Assembly (NCBI RefSeq): GCF_027922005.1 | Contig: NZ_BSEV01000009.1 | Span: 84,860 to 148,859 of the forward strand | Reading direction: 5' to 3' | Source: Streptosporangium carneum | Lineage (GTDB): Bacteria; Actinomycetota; Actinomycetes; Streptosporangiales; Streptosporangiaceae | DNA: 64,000 nt | In this document: positions 8,584-17,990 of the stretch, one piece after another | Numbering within the stretch: position 1 is the first letter of the stretch | How the letters are laid out: every line of letters starts with the position of its first letter | Translations under genes and position numbers: made by a program | The notes under the pieces: generated by a model | What the model saw: only the letters and a program-made list of their open reading frames with translations | What the model was told of the DNA's origin: nothing | Database searches by the model: none

Positions 8584-9836
8584 GAGCCGCCCCCGGTGAA
8601 TGCGAATCGTCCGCGCTGCGCGGCGTCAGGCCACACGTTCGCGATCGAGGCGCCCGCGGGCAGCCGCACGACGCGCCACCCGGCCCCGGCGAGCACCCCC
8701 CGCGCCGCCTGGTAGTGCTCGTTCTCGCCGAGCTCGGGTAGTTCCCAGCCCGCCACGTCCAGCATCACGGCCACCCCGGTCACGTTGCCGTGCCTGAGCC
8801 TGGCCAGCGCCCTGGCCTGCTCGACGTCCATCACGCCGAGCACCGCGACGATCAGGCCTTCGCCGCCGCCCTGCCGCAGGGCGGCTATGCCGTACTCCAG
8901 GGAACGCGCCGAGCTGGTCCGTATCTCGGCGAGGGCGTCCAGCAGCGACCAGCCGAGCCCGGTCTCGGGGAGCCGCTCCGCGCCCTGGTCGGTGATCAGA
9001 CGCAGGCCGAGTCCCTCGTGGGCCAGGTGCGCGCCGATGGAGGCCGCGGCCGAGACCGCGACCTCGAAGGAGGAGCGCGGGCCCTCACCCCGGTGCGCGT
9101 ACCTGCGGGTGTCCAGCAGCAGCGCGCCCCGGCTCTGCCACTGCTGCTCCTCGCGCCGCACCATCAGCTCGCCGTACCTGGCGGTCGAGCGCCAGTGCAC
9201 CCGCCGCAGGTCGTCGCCCTGCCGGTACTCGCGCGGCGCGACGTCGTCGTCGCCCGCGGCCGCCACGCTCCTGGTACGGCTCTCGCCTCCGCCCGCCAGC
9301 TCCCCGGACAGACGGACCCGGGGCAGGGGCACGACGTGCGGGGTCACCACGAGGGTGTCGCTGATGGTGAAGGACCTGGTCAGTTCGACGAGGCCGAACG
9401 GGTCGCTGATCCGCACGGTGAGCGGGCCGATGCCGAAGCGCCCCCGCAGGTCGGACCTGACCCGGTAGTCGATCTCCCGGACGCCCTGCGCCTCCACCCG
9501 GTCCAGCACGAACCTGGGCCGGGCTCCCAGCGCGTAGGGAACGGTGTCCTCGATCATCAGCAGGCCGGTCGGCAGCCGGGTGACGTTCTCAAGACGCAGT
9601 GTCACGGTGGCCTCGCTGCCCACCGGGCACCTGGGCGGGTCCAGGCGTCGCGCGCAGCTCAGCCGGTAGCGGGTGCGGCTGACCACCATCGCCGCGAGCA
9701 GCGGCATGGTGACGATCAGCACCCCGATCCTGAGCAGGTCGTGCTCCCCGAGGAGGAAGGCGCACAGCAGTGCCGCGACACCGGACGCGAGGAAGGACCG
9801 GCCGCGGGCGGTGAGCGCTTTGAGGCCTGAGATCAC
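8580..9836 (-). CDS. DUF58 domain protein
   Basis: A 418-residue membrane-anchored protein. Two hydrophobic segments lie in the first 55 residues. A beta-rich region follows, then the DUF58 signature REYRQGDDLRRVHWRSTAR near residue 215 and a von Willebrand A-like C-terminal half (LLLDTRRYAHRG). DUF58 proteins act with MoxR AAA+ ATPases, probably as a substrate- or metal-dependent scaffold. The start is GTG at 9836, whose GTGA overlaps the moxR stop. The gene therefore depends on moxR translation. Confidence 0.88.
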   Translation of the reverse strand: MISGLKALTARGRSFLASGVAALLCAFLLGEHDLLRIGVLIVTMPLLAAMVVSRTRYRLSCARRLDPPRCPVGSEATVTLRLENVTRLPTGLLMIEDTVPYALGARPRFVLDRVEAQGVREIDYRVRSDLRGRFGIGPLTVRISDPFGLVELTRSFTISDTLVVTPHVVPLPRVRLSGELAGGGESRTRSVAAAGDDDVAPREYRQGDDLRRVHWRSTARYGELMVRREEQQWQSRGALLLDTRRYAHRGEGPRSSFEVAVSAAASIGAHLAHEGLGLRLITDQGAERLPETGLGWSLLDALAEIRTSSARSLEYGIAALRQGGGEGLIVAVLGVMDVEQARALARLRHGNVTGVAVMLDVAGWELPELGENEHYQAARGVLAGAGWRVVRLPAGASIANVWPDAAQRGRFAFTGGGS

Positions 9837-10810
9837 TTCGTCTGGGCCTCGGGCACCGGAACCTGGCGGACCAGGTCTGCCATCACCTGCTCGGGCATGC
9901 GCCGCTGGCCCTGGGCCTCGACGCTGGGCAGCAGCCGGTGCGCCAGGACGGGAACGCACAGCTCCTGCAGGTCGTCGGGGATGACGTAGTCGCGTCCCGC
10001 CAGCGCCGCGTGCGCCCTGGCGGCCCTGACCAGCTGCAGGGTCGAACGTGGAGAGGCGCCCAGGCGCAGCTCGGGGGAGTGGCGGGTGGCGGTCACCAGG
10101 TCGACGGCGTACTTCTTGATCGGCTGCGAGACGTAGACCGCGCGCACCGCCTCGATGAGCGCCTTGACCTCCGCGGTCGTCGCCACCGGCTCCAGCTTGT
10201 CCAGCGGAGAGGTGGCGCCGTGCACGTCGAGCATCTCCAGCTCGGCGCCCGGCGCGGGGTAGCCCATCGCGATCCGGGCGGTGAAGCGGTCGCGCTGCGC
10301 CTCGGGGAGGGGGTAGGTGCCCTCCATCTCGATGGGGTTCTGGGTCGCGATGACCATGAAGGGGCTGTCCAGCGCGTAGGTCGTGCCGTCCACGGTGACC
10401 TGGTGCTCCTCCATGCACTCCAGCAGCGCCGACTGCGTCTTCGGCGAGGCTCGGTTGATCTCGTCGCCCACCACGATGCTGGCGAACACCGGACCGGGCT
10501 TGAACTCGAACTCCCTGGTCTGCTGGTTGTAGGCGCTGACCCCCGTGATGTCGCTCGGCAGCAGGTCGGGGGTGAACTGGATCCGGCGGACCGGGCAGTC
10601 GATGGATCGTGCCAGCGCCTTGGCGAGCATCGTCTTGCCGACTCCGGGCACGTCCTCGATGAGAAGGTGCCCTTCGGCGAGAAGGACGGTCAAGGTCAGG
10701 CGGACGGCGTCGCCCTTGCCCTCGATCACCGACTCGATCGCCTGGCGGATGCGATGCGCCGTGACGACCAGATCATCGAGTCGAGGTGAGACGTCGTGGG
10801 TTACTGCCAC
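9833..10810 (-). CDS. MoxR-family AAA+ ATPase
   Basis: A 325-residue chaperone-like ATPase. Walker A is EDVPGVGKTMLAKAL, Walker B is VVGDEINRASPKTQ, sensor 1 is IATQNPIEMEG, the arginine-finger region is PEAQRDRF, and a lid domain follows. I chose GTG at 10810, preceded by GGAGG at short spacing, because MoxR similarity starts with VTHDVSPRL. Longer open frame upstream has no family match. It heads the operon with DUF58 and the transglutaminase. Confidence 0.92.
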   Translation of the reverse strand: MAVTHDVSPRLDDLVVTAHRIRQAIESVIEGKGDAVRLTLTVLLAEGHLLIEDVPGVGKTMLAKALARSIDCPVRRIQFTPDLLPSDITGVSAYNQQTREFEFKPGPVFASIVVGDEINRASPKTQSALLECMEEHQVTVDGTTYALDSPFMVIATQNPIEMEGTYPLPEAQRDRFTARIAMGYPAPGAELEMLDVHGATSPLDKLEPVATTAEVKALIEAVRAVYVSQPIKKYAVDLVTATRHSPELRLGASPRSTLQLVRAARAHAALAGRDYVIPDDLQELCVPVLAHRLLPSVEAQGQRRMPEQVMADLVRQVPVPEAQTK

Positions 10811-11253
10811 CAGGCCTCCATGAAGCTGCGGCGGTTTCGCGCCGGGGGGTTGTATTTTCGGGGCCTTTATAGCCCCTTTTCCATTGTGCGTACCGACACT
10901 ACGACGCTGTGGGTTCCAGAGCGACTCTATGTGGGTATTAGGGCTGTTTCTGGGTGGACAGACACAGTGTGTGAGCTGAGCATCCTGTTCTTGTCGGAGA
11001 GTCGTGCGGATCTCGTGACGAGCGGGCGGGGGCCGCTCGGGGAAAGGCGTCCCGGGCCCGCCGCAGGCCTCCCGGCGCTCCACTTTTCCCCCCTCGGTGT
11101 CGCCGGCCGGTCGATTTCGCGATTGCCCGGCTGTCGCTCACCTTCTCGACACGCCCGTGACATGTGGGGGCGGCTTACCCCCTCCACTCCGCCCCACCCT
11201 TTCTGAGCTGGGGAAATAACGGCGAAACCCATCGCTAAGACCCGTAGAATCAG
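10811..11253. other. Divergent intergenic region between moxR and mraZ
   Basis: About 440 bp without a supported gene. The sequence is less GC-rich near 10840-10980. A small hairpin GGGGC-CTTTATA-GCCCC (10860-10876) is followed by TTTT on the plus strand. Read on the minus strand it lies in the moxR leader and contains a TATAAA-like -10. The rest carries no clear signal until the mraZ promoter. Confidence 0.5.
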
Positions 11254-11295
11254 TTGACGGTGGAGAGAAGTGGAGTATGGTGGTGCGCAGTGGAG
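11254..11295 (+). promoter_or_regulatory. mraZ promoter overlapped by four MraZ-box repeats
   Basis: TTGACG (11254-11259) and TATGGT (11276-11281), 16 bp apart, form a promoter. Four direct repeats TGGAG, TGGAG, TGGTG and TGGAG start at 11261, 11271, 11281 and 11291, an exact 10-bp period with 5-bp spacers. Known MraZ operators are TGGGN-type pentamers repeated every 10 bp upstream of mraZ. The arrangement predicts autorepression of the dcw cluster by MraZ. Confidence 0.75.
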
Positions 11296-11345
11296 GGCAG
11301 GGGCTACAGCGCCAGGTGCTCCGCTAGGCACGGGAGGTGGGGCCG

Positions 11346-11777
11346 GTGTTCCTCGGCACTCATCACCCGCGTCTCGATGACAAGGGACGGCTGTTCCTGC
11401 CGGCGAAGTACCGTGAGGAGCTGGCGGAGGGTCTGGTGATCACCAAAGGCCAGGAGCGCTGCCTCTACGTTTTCCCCGTAGAGGAGTTCCAGCGCATTAC
11501 CGAGGCTCTGCGCACCGCGCCGGTGACCGCCAAGGCGGTCCGCGACTACAGCCGTGTCTTCTTCGCCAGCGCCTCCGACGAGGTCGCCGACAAGCAAGGC
11601 CGGATCACCATCCCGCAGGCTCTGCGCGAGTACGCCAGCCTGCGTCGTGACTGTGCGGTCATCGGCGCCAACACCCGGCTGGAGATCTGGGACGCGTGCG
11701 CCTGGGACAAGTATCTGGCCGACCAAGAGCAGGCTTTTTCCGATCTGTCGGAGGAGGTGCTGCCAGGGATTCTGTGA
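11346..11777 (+). CDS. mraZ: Transcriptional regulator MraZ
   Basis: A 143-residue AbrB-like DNA-binding protein with two swapped-hairpin repeats. The first contains [17 protein letters not shown], the second [17 protein letters not shown]. It forms ring oligomers and represses the dcw operon. I chose GTG at 11346 because the family starts with MFLGTH and GGGAGG lies about 8 nt upstream. A GTG at 11337 would add three residues. It is the first gene of the division cluster and has repeated boxes in its own promoter. Confidence 0.93.
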   Translation: MFLGTHHPRLDDKGRLFLPAKYREELAEGLVITKGQERCLYVFPVEEFQRITEALRTAPVTAKAVRDYSRVFFASASDEVADKQGRITIPQALREYASLRRDCAVIGANTRLEIWDACAWDKYLADQEQAFSDLSEEVLPGIL

Positions 11778-12001
11778 CTCCACGGTCGACTCATGGGTGA
11801 AAACGTCGTTCGGCGAGGTCTCCACCCGCAACCACATGCCTGTCAGCTGATGCACCTTCCCCGGTGTCAGGTGACAGGCGGCACACGGGTGCGGATGGGG
11901 ACCTGGCCGGACGGCCCCCGGGGGTGGGAGCCAGTCAAGAGACACCGATGAGCGTCCGTCGCACAACCGCGATCGTGGCGGCGAGAAGGGGGTTGCGCTT
12001 C

Positions 12002-12994
12002 ATGCGCGCCGAAAACGACAAGCATGATCTTCCGGCCTCCGGCGGCCATGTGCCCGTGATGCTCGAGCGCGTGCTCGAGCTCCTGGCCCCGGCGCTGTCC
12101 GGGCCCCACCCCGTCGTGGTCGACGCCAACCTCGGCCTCGGCGGTCACGCCGAGGCGCTCCTCGCGGCCCACCCCTCGCTGCACCTGGTCGGCATCGACC
12201 GGGACCCCACCGCGATCGAGCGCTCCACCGCCAGGCTCGCGCCGTACGCCGACAGGACCACCCTGGTCAGGGCGGTCTCGGACGAGCTCACCGAGGTGCT
12301 CGCCGACAGCGGGCATCCCCGGGTCAACGGGGTGCTGTTCGACCTGGGCGTCTCCTCCCCGCAACTGGACGAGGCGGAGCGTGGCTTCGCCTACTCCTAC
12401 GACGCGCCGCTGGACATGCGCATGGACCGGGACCAGGAGCTGACCGCCGAGACCGTCGTGAACACCTACCCGGTTCCCCAGCTGATCCGGATCCTCCGGG
12501 ATTACGGCGAGGAACGATTCGCCCCGCGTGTCGCGCACCTAATCGGCAAGGAACGGGCCAAGGAGGCCATAACGTCGACTAAGCGGCTTGCGGAGATTGT
12601 CCGTGAGGCAATCCCCGCCGCCACTCGACGGACCGGGGGCAACCCCGCCAAAAGGACTTTCCAGGCGTTGAGGATCGAGGTGAACGCGGAGTTGACAGCA
12701 CTGGAACGCGCGCTCCCCGCCGCGCTCGACGCGCTGACGCTCGGCGGGCGCGTGGTCGTGCTCGCCTACCACTCCCTCGAGGACCGGCTCACCAAGCAGG
12801 TCCTCGCGACGCGGACCAAGGAGACGGGGCCGCCGGGGATGCCCGTCCCGTTGCCGGCTCACCAGCCGAGGTTCGCCCTCCTGACAAGGGGAGCAGAGCT
12901 CCCGAGCGAAGAAGAGGTGGCCCGCAACCCGCGTGCCGCCTCCGCCCGGTGCCGGGCGGCGGAGAGGATTCGTGAGGCAGTTGACGAGGAGTGA
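12002..12994 (+). CDS. rsmH: 16S rRNA (cytosine1402-N4)-methyltransferase RsmH
   Basis: Methylates N4 of C1402 in the decoding centre. Motifs are [14 protein letters not shown] at the start, the SAM site [24 protein letters not shown] ribose binding (here [10 protein letters not shown]), [17 protein letters not shown], and the late [12 protein letters not shown]. It has 330 residues from ATG 12002. An upstream ATG at 11948 would add 18 residues without family support. A stretch near 12535-12640 uses unusually AT-rich codons (CTA, ATA, ACT) for this genome. The 3' end overlaps the FtsL-like gene by 23 nt. Confidence 0.94.
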   Translation: MRAENDKHDLPASGGHVPVMLERVLELLAPALSGPHPVVVDANLGLGGHAEALLAAHPSLHLVGIDRDPTAIERSTARLAPYADRTTLVRAVSDELTEVLADSGHPRVNGVLFDLGVSSPQLDEAERGFAYSYDAPLDMRMDRDQELTAETVVNTYPVPQLIRILRDYGEERFAPRVAHLIGKERAKEAITSTKRLAEIVREAIPAATRRTGGNPAKRTFQALRIEVNAELTALERALPAALDALTLGGRVVVLAYHSLEDRLTKQVLATRTKETGPPGMPVPLPAHQPRFALLTRGAELPSEEEVARNPRAASARCRAAERIREAVDEE

Positions 12995-13505
12995 GCAAGA
13001 CGTTCGCCGCACCGCGCCAGGTCGCGGCGGACGGCCGGCGCGTGTCCCCCGTGCGACGCCCCCGGCGCGCAGGGCCAGGCCGGTCAGGACCGTTCCCGCC
13101 GCCGGCCAGGCGGTCAGGACGGTCGCGGCGCCCACGGCGGCCGCGTCCGCGGCACGCCGCCGGGGGCGGGCGCCGCGCGCTCCCTTCCTGCTGCTCGTGG
13201 TCGGCCTGCTCTGCGGCGGCCTGGTCAGCCTCCTGCTGCTGAACACCATCCTCGCCCAGGACTCCTTCAGGGCCAACGAGCTGCGTAACGGCAACAACCA
13301 GCTCCGCCAGAAGAAGGAGGAGCTCAAGCACCTGAACGCCCAGATGGACACCCCCGAGTGGCTCGCGCAGAACGCCGAGAAGCAGGGGCAGCAGCCGGAC
13401 TGGGACGACCTCAACGTCATCACCGACGGCTCCGCCAACGGCAAGGCCGCCAGCGACGGCCAGACGCCCGCGGGGCAGGAGCGAGTGCCGGGCACGGGCC
13501 GGTGA
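12972..13505 (+). CDS. ftsL: FtsL-like septum protein
   Basis: A 177-residue bitopic membrane protein between rsmH and ftsI, the standard place of ftsL. A basic, alanine/arginine-rich cytoplasmic N-terminus of about 75 residues is followed by one helix ([20 protein letters not shown]). A short periplasmic-side coiled coil follows ([20 protein letters not shown]). Expected to bind FtsQ/DivIC and activate FtsWI. The start is GTG at 12972 with GGAGAGG upstream, overlapping rsmH. Sequence similarity in this family is low, so the call rests on topology and position. Confidence 0.78.
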   Translation: MRQLTRSEQDVRRTAPGRGGRPARVPRATPPARRARPVRTVPAAGQAVRTVAAPTAAASAARRRGRAPRAPFLLLVVGLLCGGLVSLLLLNTILAQDSFRANELRNGNNQLRQKKEELKHLNAQMDTPEWLAQNAEKQGQQPDWDDLNVITDGSANGKAASDGQTPAGQERVPGTGR

Positions 13506-16378
13506 GGGAGACCGGGGGGCGGGGCCCCGGTCCGGGGCGCGGCGGTTCCGGCAGCGGATCCGCCGGAGGCTCCGGCCGCCGTGTTCCAGGAGGTCCAGGC
13601 CGTACCGGGCGGCCGGGAGGCCAGGACGCCACAGGGAAGCCGGGAGCCTCGGGGCGTCCTCCGCGTCCCGACGGGCAAGGCGCCCCTGGCCGTCCCCGCC
13701 CTGACGGGCAGGGCAGGCCGGACGGCGCGGGCACAGGCAGACCGGGCTCCTCCGGCAGGCAGCCGGGGGAGGGGACCGGCACGCCGGGCCGTCCGGGGGG
13801 AGCGGGCAAGCCGCGTCCAGGAGGGACCTCCGGCAGATCCGACGGTCAGACGGGGGGCGGCAGGCCGCGTTCCGAGGGGGCCTCGGGCAGGCAGGGCGGC
13901 CAGGCGGGAGCGGGCAGGTCCGCGCGTCCCGAGGGCGGCCAGGGCAGGCAGACGGGCCAGGGCGGCGCGGGAAGGCCGCGTCCTGCGGGCTCACCCGGCA
14001 CGCCGGGCCGTCCGGCAGGAGCGGGCAAGCCGCGTCCAGGAGGGACCTCCGGCAGATCCGACGGTCAGACGGGGGGCGGCAGGCCGCGTTCCGAGGGGGC
14101 CTCGGGCAGGCAGGGCGGCCAGACGGGAGCGGGCAGGTCCGCGCGTCCCGAGGGCGGCCAGGGCAGGCAGACGGGCCAGGGCGGCGCGGGAAGGCCGCGT
14201 CCCGGGGGCTCACCCGGCAGGCCCGGCGCCTCAGGCGGAGGCGGCAGAGCGCGTTCCGAGGGAACCCCGGGCAGGCCCGGCGGCCCCGCGGGGGGCGGCA
14301 GGCCGCGTTCCGAGGGGGCCTCGGGCAGGCAGGGCGGCCAGACGGGAGCGGGCGGGTCCGCGCGTCCCGAGAGGAGTCCGGGCAGACCCGGCGCCTCGGC
14401 AGGGACCAGAGGGCCGGGGTCCTCGGGCAGGCCGGTGCGGTTCGAGTCGGTGGCGGGGCCGACGCGTCAGGAGGACGCGGGCGGCCCGCGGACGCCCCGG
14501 CGCCCGCCGAGGCCAGGAGAGGACGTCGCCCCCGGCACGGCCCGCCCCGGCGCGGGGCGCGGTGACGGGCGGGCGGGCGACCTCGGCAGGGCAGGGGGCA
14601 GGATCCGCCTCGGCGGCACGCCGCCCCGTCCTCCCGCGCGCCCTCCCGCCGTGCTGCGCCTCGGCAACCCCGGCAGGCGCATCAGCGTCGGCCTGATCGG
14701 GATGACCTTCGTGCTGTCCATCTTCGCGGGACGGCTCATCCAGCTTCAGGGCCTGGACTCCAAGGTCTACACGGCCAAGGCCGCCGAGCAGCGGGTCCGC
14801 CCGGAGAAGCTGCCCGCGCGGCGAGGGGCGATCACCGACGCCGACGGCCACGAGCTCGCGCTGACCTTGGAGGCGCGCGAGATCTTCATCGACCCCTCGG
14901 TCGTGAGCGCGGCCAAGCGCGACCAGGTGGCCACGGCCCTGGCCGCCGAGCTGGGGGTCCAGAAAGAGCCGATCATGGCCAAGCTCGCCGCGGGCGGCCG
15001 CTACCAGCAGGTGGCGGCGGCCGTCGACCCCACGGTCGCGCAGCGGATCATGGACCGTGACTTCAAGGGGGTCGGCAGCAAGCACCGCTATCGGCGCGAC
15101 TACCCCGGCGGCGACCTGGCGGGCACCCTGCTGGGCTTCGTCGGCAGCGACGGCACGGGCCTGAGCGGGCTTGAGAGCACCTACAACAAGTTGCTCGCGG
15201 GCCGCGACGGCGAGCAGTTCGTCGAGACGGGTCTCGAAGGGCAGCGCATCCCGATGACCGGCGGCACGCTCAAGGCGCCGGTCGACGGCGGGAGCGTGCG
15301 GCTGACCGTCAACCGCGACATCCAGTGGGCCGCGCAGAAGGCGATCGCCGACCAGGTGAAGGCCGTCGGCGCGCGCACCGGCAGCGCCATCGTCATGGAC
15401 GTGCAGACCGGACACCTGCTCGCGATGGCCAACGCGCCCGAGCTCGACCTGAAGAACTGGCAGAAGGCCCCACCGGAGGACTGGGTCAACCGTTCGGTGA
15501 CGGACGTGTTCGAACCCGGAAGCACCAACAAGGTCATCACCGCGGCGGCCGCCCTGGAGTCGGGAGCGGTGCGTCCGGAGAGCGTGTTCTCCGTGCGGGA
15601 CAACATCAGATGCGCCGACCAGGTGCTCAGGGACTCCCACCCGCACCCGATGGAGCGGCTGACCTTCTCCGGGGTGGTCGCGACCTCGAGCAACGTGGGC
15701 ACGATCCTCGCCGCCCAGAAGGTCGGCGACGAGAAGCTGTACGGGATGCTGCAGCGCTTCGGCTTCGGCGTCAAACCGGGCAGCGGCCTGCCCGGCGAGG
15801 AGGCGGGGCTCCTGCCCGACTGGAGGAACTGGTCGGGCAGCCAGCGCTGCACGGTCGCCTACGGCCAGGGCGTCTCGGTGACCGCGCTCCAGACCGCCAG
15901 CGTCTACCAGACCATCGCCAACGGCGGCACGCGCGTCACCCCGCGGATCGTGGCCGGGACCACCAACGGGGAGGGCGTGTTCACCCCCTCCGCACCCGGC
16001 GCGCGGACCCGGGTCATCGGCGAGCGCACGGCCAAGGAGATCGCGGGGATGCTGGAGGCCGCGGTGAGCACGGACGGCACCGGCAACCTCGCCGCCATCG
16101 ACGGCTACCGGGTGGCGGGCAAGACAGGCACCGCGATGCGCTATGACACCAGGTGTCAAGGCTACTGCGGATACACTTCCACATTCGTTGGCTTCGCCCC
16201 GGCGGACAAGCCCCGCCTGGTCGTCCTGGCGGTCGTCCAGGACCCCCAGAAGGGGCACTACGGCGGGGAGATCGCCGCTCCCGTCTTCAAGAAAGTGATG
16301 ACGTTCGCGTTGAAGAGCAAGAAGATCCCGCCCACCGGAACCAGGCCGCCCGCGGTGCGGATACGCGCCGGGGAATGA
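13502..16378 (+). CDS. ftsI: Septal class B penicillin-binding protein FtsI with a giant disordered tail
   Basis: D,D-transpeptidase that cross-links septal peptidoglycan. The core from about residue 384 is normal: one TM helix (RRISVGLIGMTFVLSIFAGR), the dimerisation region (LPARRGAITDADG), and the transpeptidase with SxxK at S674 (GSTNK), SxN at S729 (SSN) and KTG at K874. No PASTA domain is present. The first 383 residues are almost only Gly, Arg, Pro, Ser, Ala and Gln, with a 73-residue unit repeated. Translation from GTG at 13502 (overlapping the ftsL stop as GTGA) gives 958 residues. A GTG at 14651 would give a conventional protein of about 575 residues. The repeat length is a multiple of three and codon third positions stay G/C, so I favour the long form. 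Confidence 0.88.
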   Translation: MRETGGRGPGPGRGGSGSGSAGGSGRRVPGGPGRTGRPGGQDATGKPGASGRPPRPDGQGAPGRPRPDGQGRPDGAGTGRPGSSGRQPGEGTGTPGRPGGAGKPRPGGTSGRSDGQTGGGRPRSEGASGRQGGQAGAGRSARPEGGQGRQTGQGGAGRPRPAGSPGTPGRPAGAGKPRPGGTSGRSDGQTGGGRPRSEGASGRQGGQTGAGRSARPEGGQGRQTGQGGAGRPRPGGSPGRPGASGGGGRARSEGTPGRPGGPAGGGRPRSEGASGRQGGQTGAGGSARPERSPGRPGASAGTRGPGSSGRPVRFESVAGPTRQEDAGGPRTPRRPPRPGEDVAPGTARPGAGRGDGRAGDLGRAGGRIRLGGTPPRPPARPPAVLRLGNPGRRISVGLIGMTFVLSIFAGRLIQLQGLDSKVYTAKAAEQRVRPEKLPARRGAITDADGHELALTLEAREIFIDPSVVSAAKRDQVATALAAELGVQKEPIMAKLAAGGRYQQVAAAVDPTVAQRIMDRDFKGVGSKHRYRRDYPGGDLAGTLLGFVGSDGTGLSGLESTYNKLLAGRDGEQFVETGLEGQRIPMTGGTLKAPVDGGSVRLTVNRDIQWAAQKAIADQVKAVGARTGSAIVMDVQTGHLLAMANAPELDLKNWQKAPPEDWVNRSVTDVFEPGSTNKVITAAAALESGAVRPESVFSVRDNIRCADQVLRDSHPHPMERLTFSGVVATSSNVGTILAAQKVGDEKLYGMLQRFGFGVKPGSGLPGEEAGLLPDWRNWSGSQRCTVAYGQGVSVTALQTASVYQTIANGGTRVTPRIVAGTTNGEGVFTPSAPGARTRVIGERTAKEIAGMLEAAVSTDGTGNLAAIDGYRVAGKTGTAMRYDTRCQGYCGYTSTFVGFAPADKPRLVVLAVVQDPQKGHYGGEIAAPVFKKVMTFALKSKKIPPTGTRPPAVRIRAGE
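13780..14370 (+). repeat. 219-bp tandem repeat inside ftsI
   Basis: Two nearly identical 219-bp copies (13780-13998 and 13999-14217) and a partial third (about 14291-14370). The period equals 73 codons, so copy number can change without breaking the frame. The encoded units contain GTSGRSDGQTGGGRPRSEG and GRQGGQTGAGRSARPEGG. The unit boundaries look like products of recent unequal recombination. Confidence 0.85.
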
Positions 16379-16400
16379 TGAGGGAAGGTACGCTCTCGCC

Positions 16401-17990
16401 GTGCGTCCCCCGTCGTCCATGCGACCCTCAACCAGCTCACCCCGTCCGCTCTCGGGGCTGGCGAGCCTGCTCGGCGCGCCCTCCGGCACGTCGCGAGCGC
16501 CGCTGGCCGCGGTGTCCGGGGTCACCATCGACTCGCGCCAGGTCCAGCGCGGAGACCTCTACGTCGCGCTGCCGGGCGCCACGTCCCACGGAGCCGACTT
16601 CTCCGCCCAGGCCCTCGCCGCGGGAGCGGCCGCGATCCTGACCGACCCCGAGGGGCGTGAGGCCGCCGTCGCGACCGGCCTGCCGGTCCTCGTCGTGCCG
16701 GACCCGCGCGCCCTGCTCGGGCAGGCCGCCGCCTGGGTGTACGGCGCCCCCTCGGCCGAGATGGCCGTCATCGGGGTGACCGGCACCAGCGGCAAGTCCA
16801 CCACCGCCTTCCTGCTGGAAGCGGGGCTGCGGGCCGCGGGGCACACGACGGGGCTGATCGGCGGCGTCGAGATCCGCGCGGGCGAGCTGCGCTTCACCCC
16901 CAAGCTGACCACGCCGGAGGCCAGCGACCTGCAGGGCCTGTTCGCCCTCATGCGCGAGCAGGGCGTCACGGCGGCGGCGATGGAGGTCTCCAGCCACGCG
17001 CTCGCGCTCGGCCGCGTCGACGCGGTCCTCTACGACGTCGCGCTGTTCACCAACCTGTCCCAGGACCATCTCGACTTCCACAAGGACCTCGAGGAGTACT
17101 TCGCCACGAAGGCCCGCCTCTTCACTCCCGAGATGAGCCGAACCGGCGTCGTCAACGTCGACGACGCGCACGGGCGCGAGCTGCTGGGGCTCAGCAAGAT
17201 CCCGATGACCACCTTCTCCGCGAAGGGCGACGCCGAGGCCGACTGGCGGGCGGCGGACGTCCGCCTGAGCGCCGAGGGCGGCTCCTTCCGCGTGGTCGGC
17301 CCCGGTGGGGTCGAGGAGGAGGCGACGGTCGCGCTGCCGGGCCCGTTCAACGTCGCCAACGCGCTGGGCGCGATCGTCTCCCTGGTCGAGGCCGGAGTGC
17401 CGCTGCGTGCCGCGGTCGCGGGCGTCGCCACGGTGACGGGCGTGCCCGGCCGGATGGAACGGGTGCCGGGAGGCGACGGCTTCCAGGCCGTCGTCGACTA
17501 CTCCCACAAACCGGGTGCCGTCGAGTCCGTGCTGAACGCCCTGCGCGAGATCACGACAGGCAGGCTGACCGTGGTGCTGGGCTGCGGCGGCGACCGCGAC
17601 AGGGGCAAGCGCCCGATGATGGGGGAGGCGGCCGCCAGGCTCGCCGATGTGGCCGTTCTCACCAGTGACAACCCACGCTCGGAGGACCCGTTGCGGATCC
17701 TGGCCGAGATGATGGACGGAGTCCTCTCCGTGCCCGGGGACGAGCGCGCACATGTGATCATTGAGCCGGACCGGGCCGCCGCCATCCGCCTGGCGATCGA
17801 CAGGGCGGGCGTCGGAGACGTCGTCGTCGTGGCGGGCAAGGGGCACGAGCAGGGACAGTACGTCGGGGGCGAGGTGCTCCCGTTCGACGACAGGCAGGTC
17901 GTGGCCGAGGCGATCGTCAGACGGCGCGACCGGACGGGCGCCGAGGCACGGGCCGAAGCACGTATGGAGAGTAGGGAAGACGCATCATGA
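16401..17990 (+). CDS. murE: UDP-MurNAc-tripeptide synthetase (meso-DAP adding)
   Basis: Adds meso-diaminopimelate to UDP-MurNAc-L-Ala-D-Glu in the cytosol. The ATP loop is GVTGTSGKSTTAF. The carbamylated-lysine and metal regions are conserved, and the DNPR motif (LTSDNPRSEDP) marks DAP rather than lysine specificity. It has 529 residues from GTG 16401. An ATG at 16419 is an alternative. It lies 22 nt after ftsI and overlaps murF by 4 nt (ATGA). This motif is the window's best evidence for the cell-wall type. Confidence 0.95.
   Translation: MRPPSSMRPSTSSPRPLSGLASLLGAPSGTSRAPLAAVSGVTIDSRQVQRGDLYVALPGATSHGADFSAQALAAGAAAILTDPEGREAAVATGLPVLVVPDPRALLGQAAAWVYGAPSAEMAVIGVTGTSGKSTTAFLLEAGLRAAGHTTGLIGGVEIRAGELRFTPKLTTPEASDLQGLFALMREQGVTAAAMEVSSHALALGRVDAVLYDVALFTNLSQDHLDFHKDLEEYFATKARLFTPEMSRTGVVNVDDAHGRELLGLSKIPMTTFSAKGDAEADWRAADVRLSAEGGSFRVVGPGGVEEEATVALPGPFNVANALGAIVSLVEAGVPLRAAVAGVATVTGVPGRMERVPGGDGFQAVVDYSHKPGAVESVLNALREITTGRLTVVLGCGGDRDRGKRPMMGEAAARLADVAVLTSDNPRSEDPLRILAEMMDGVLSVPGDERAHVIIEPDRAAAIRLAIDRAGVGDVVVVAGKGHEQGQYVGGEVLPFDDRQVVAEAIVRRRDRTGAEARAEARMESREDAS

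Noticed and set aside
10927..11331. A 134-codon minus-strand frame upstream of mraZ
   Set aside because: It overlaps the mraZ promoter and boxes, has no motif and no ribosome binding site.
12680..12720. Perfect TTGACA (12692-12697) inside rsmH as a promoter for ftsL/ftsI
   Set aside because: No plausible -10 at any allowed spacing.
13780..14370. Possible CRISPR or mobile repeat array
   Set aside because: The units are contiguous, long and in frame with ftsI. They encode a protein repeat.
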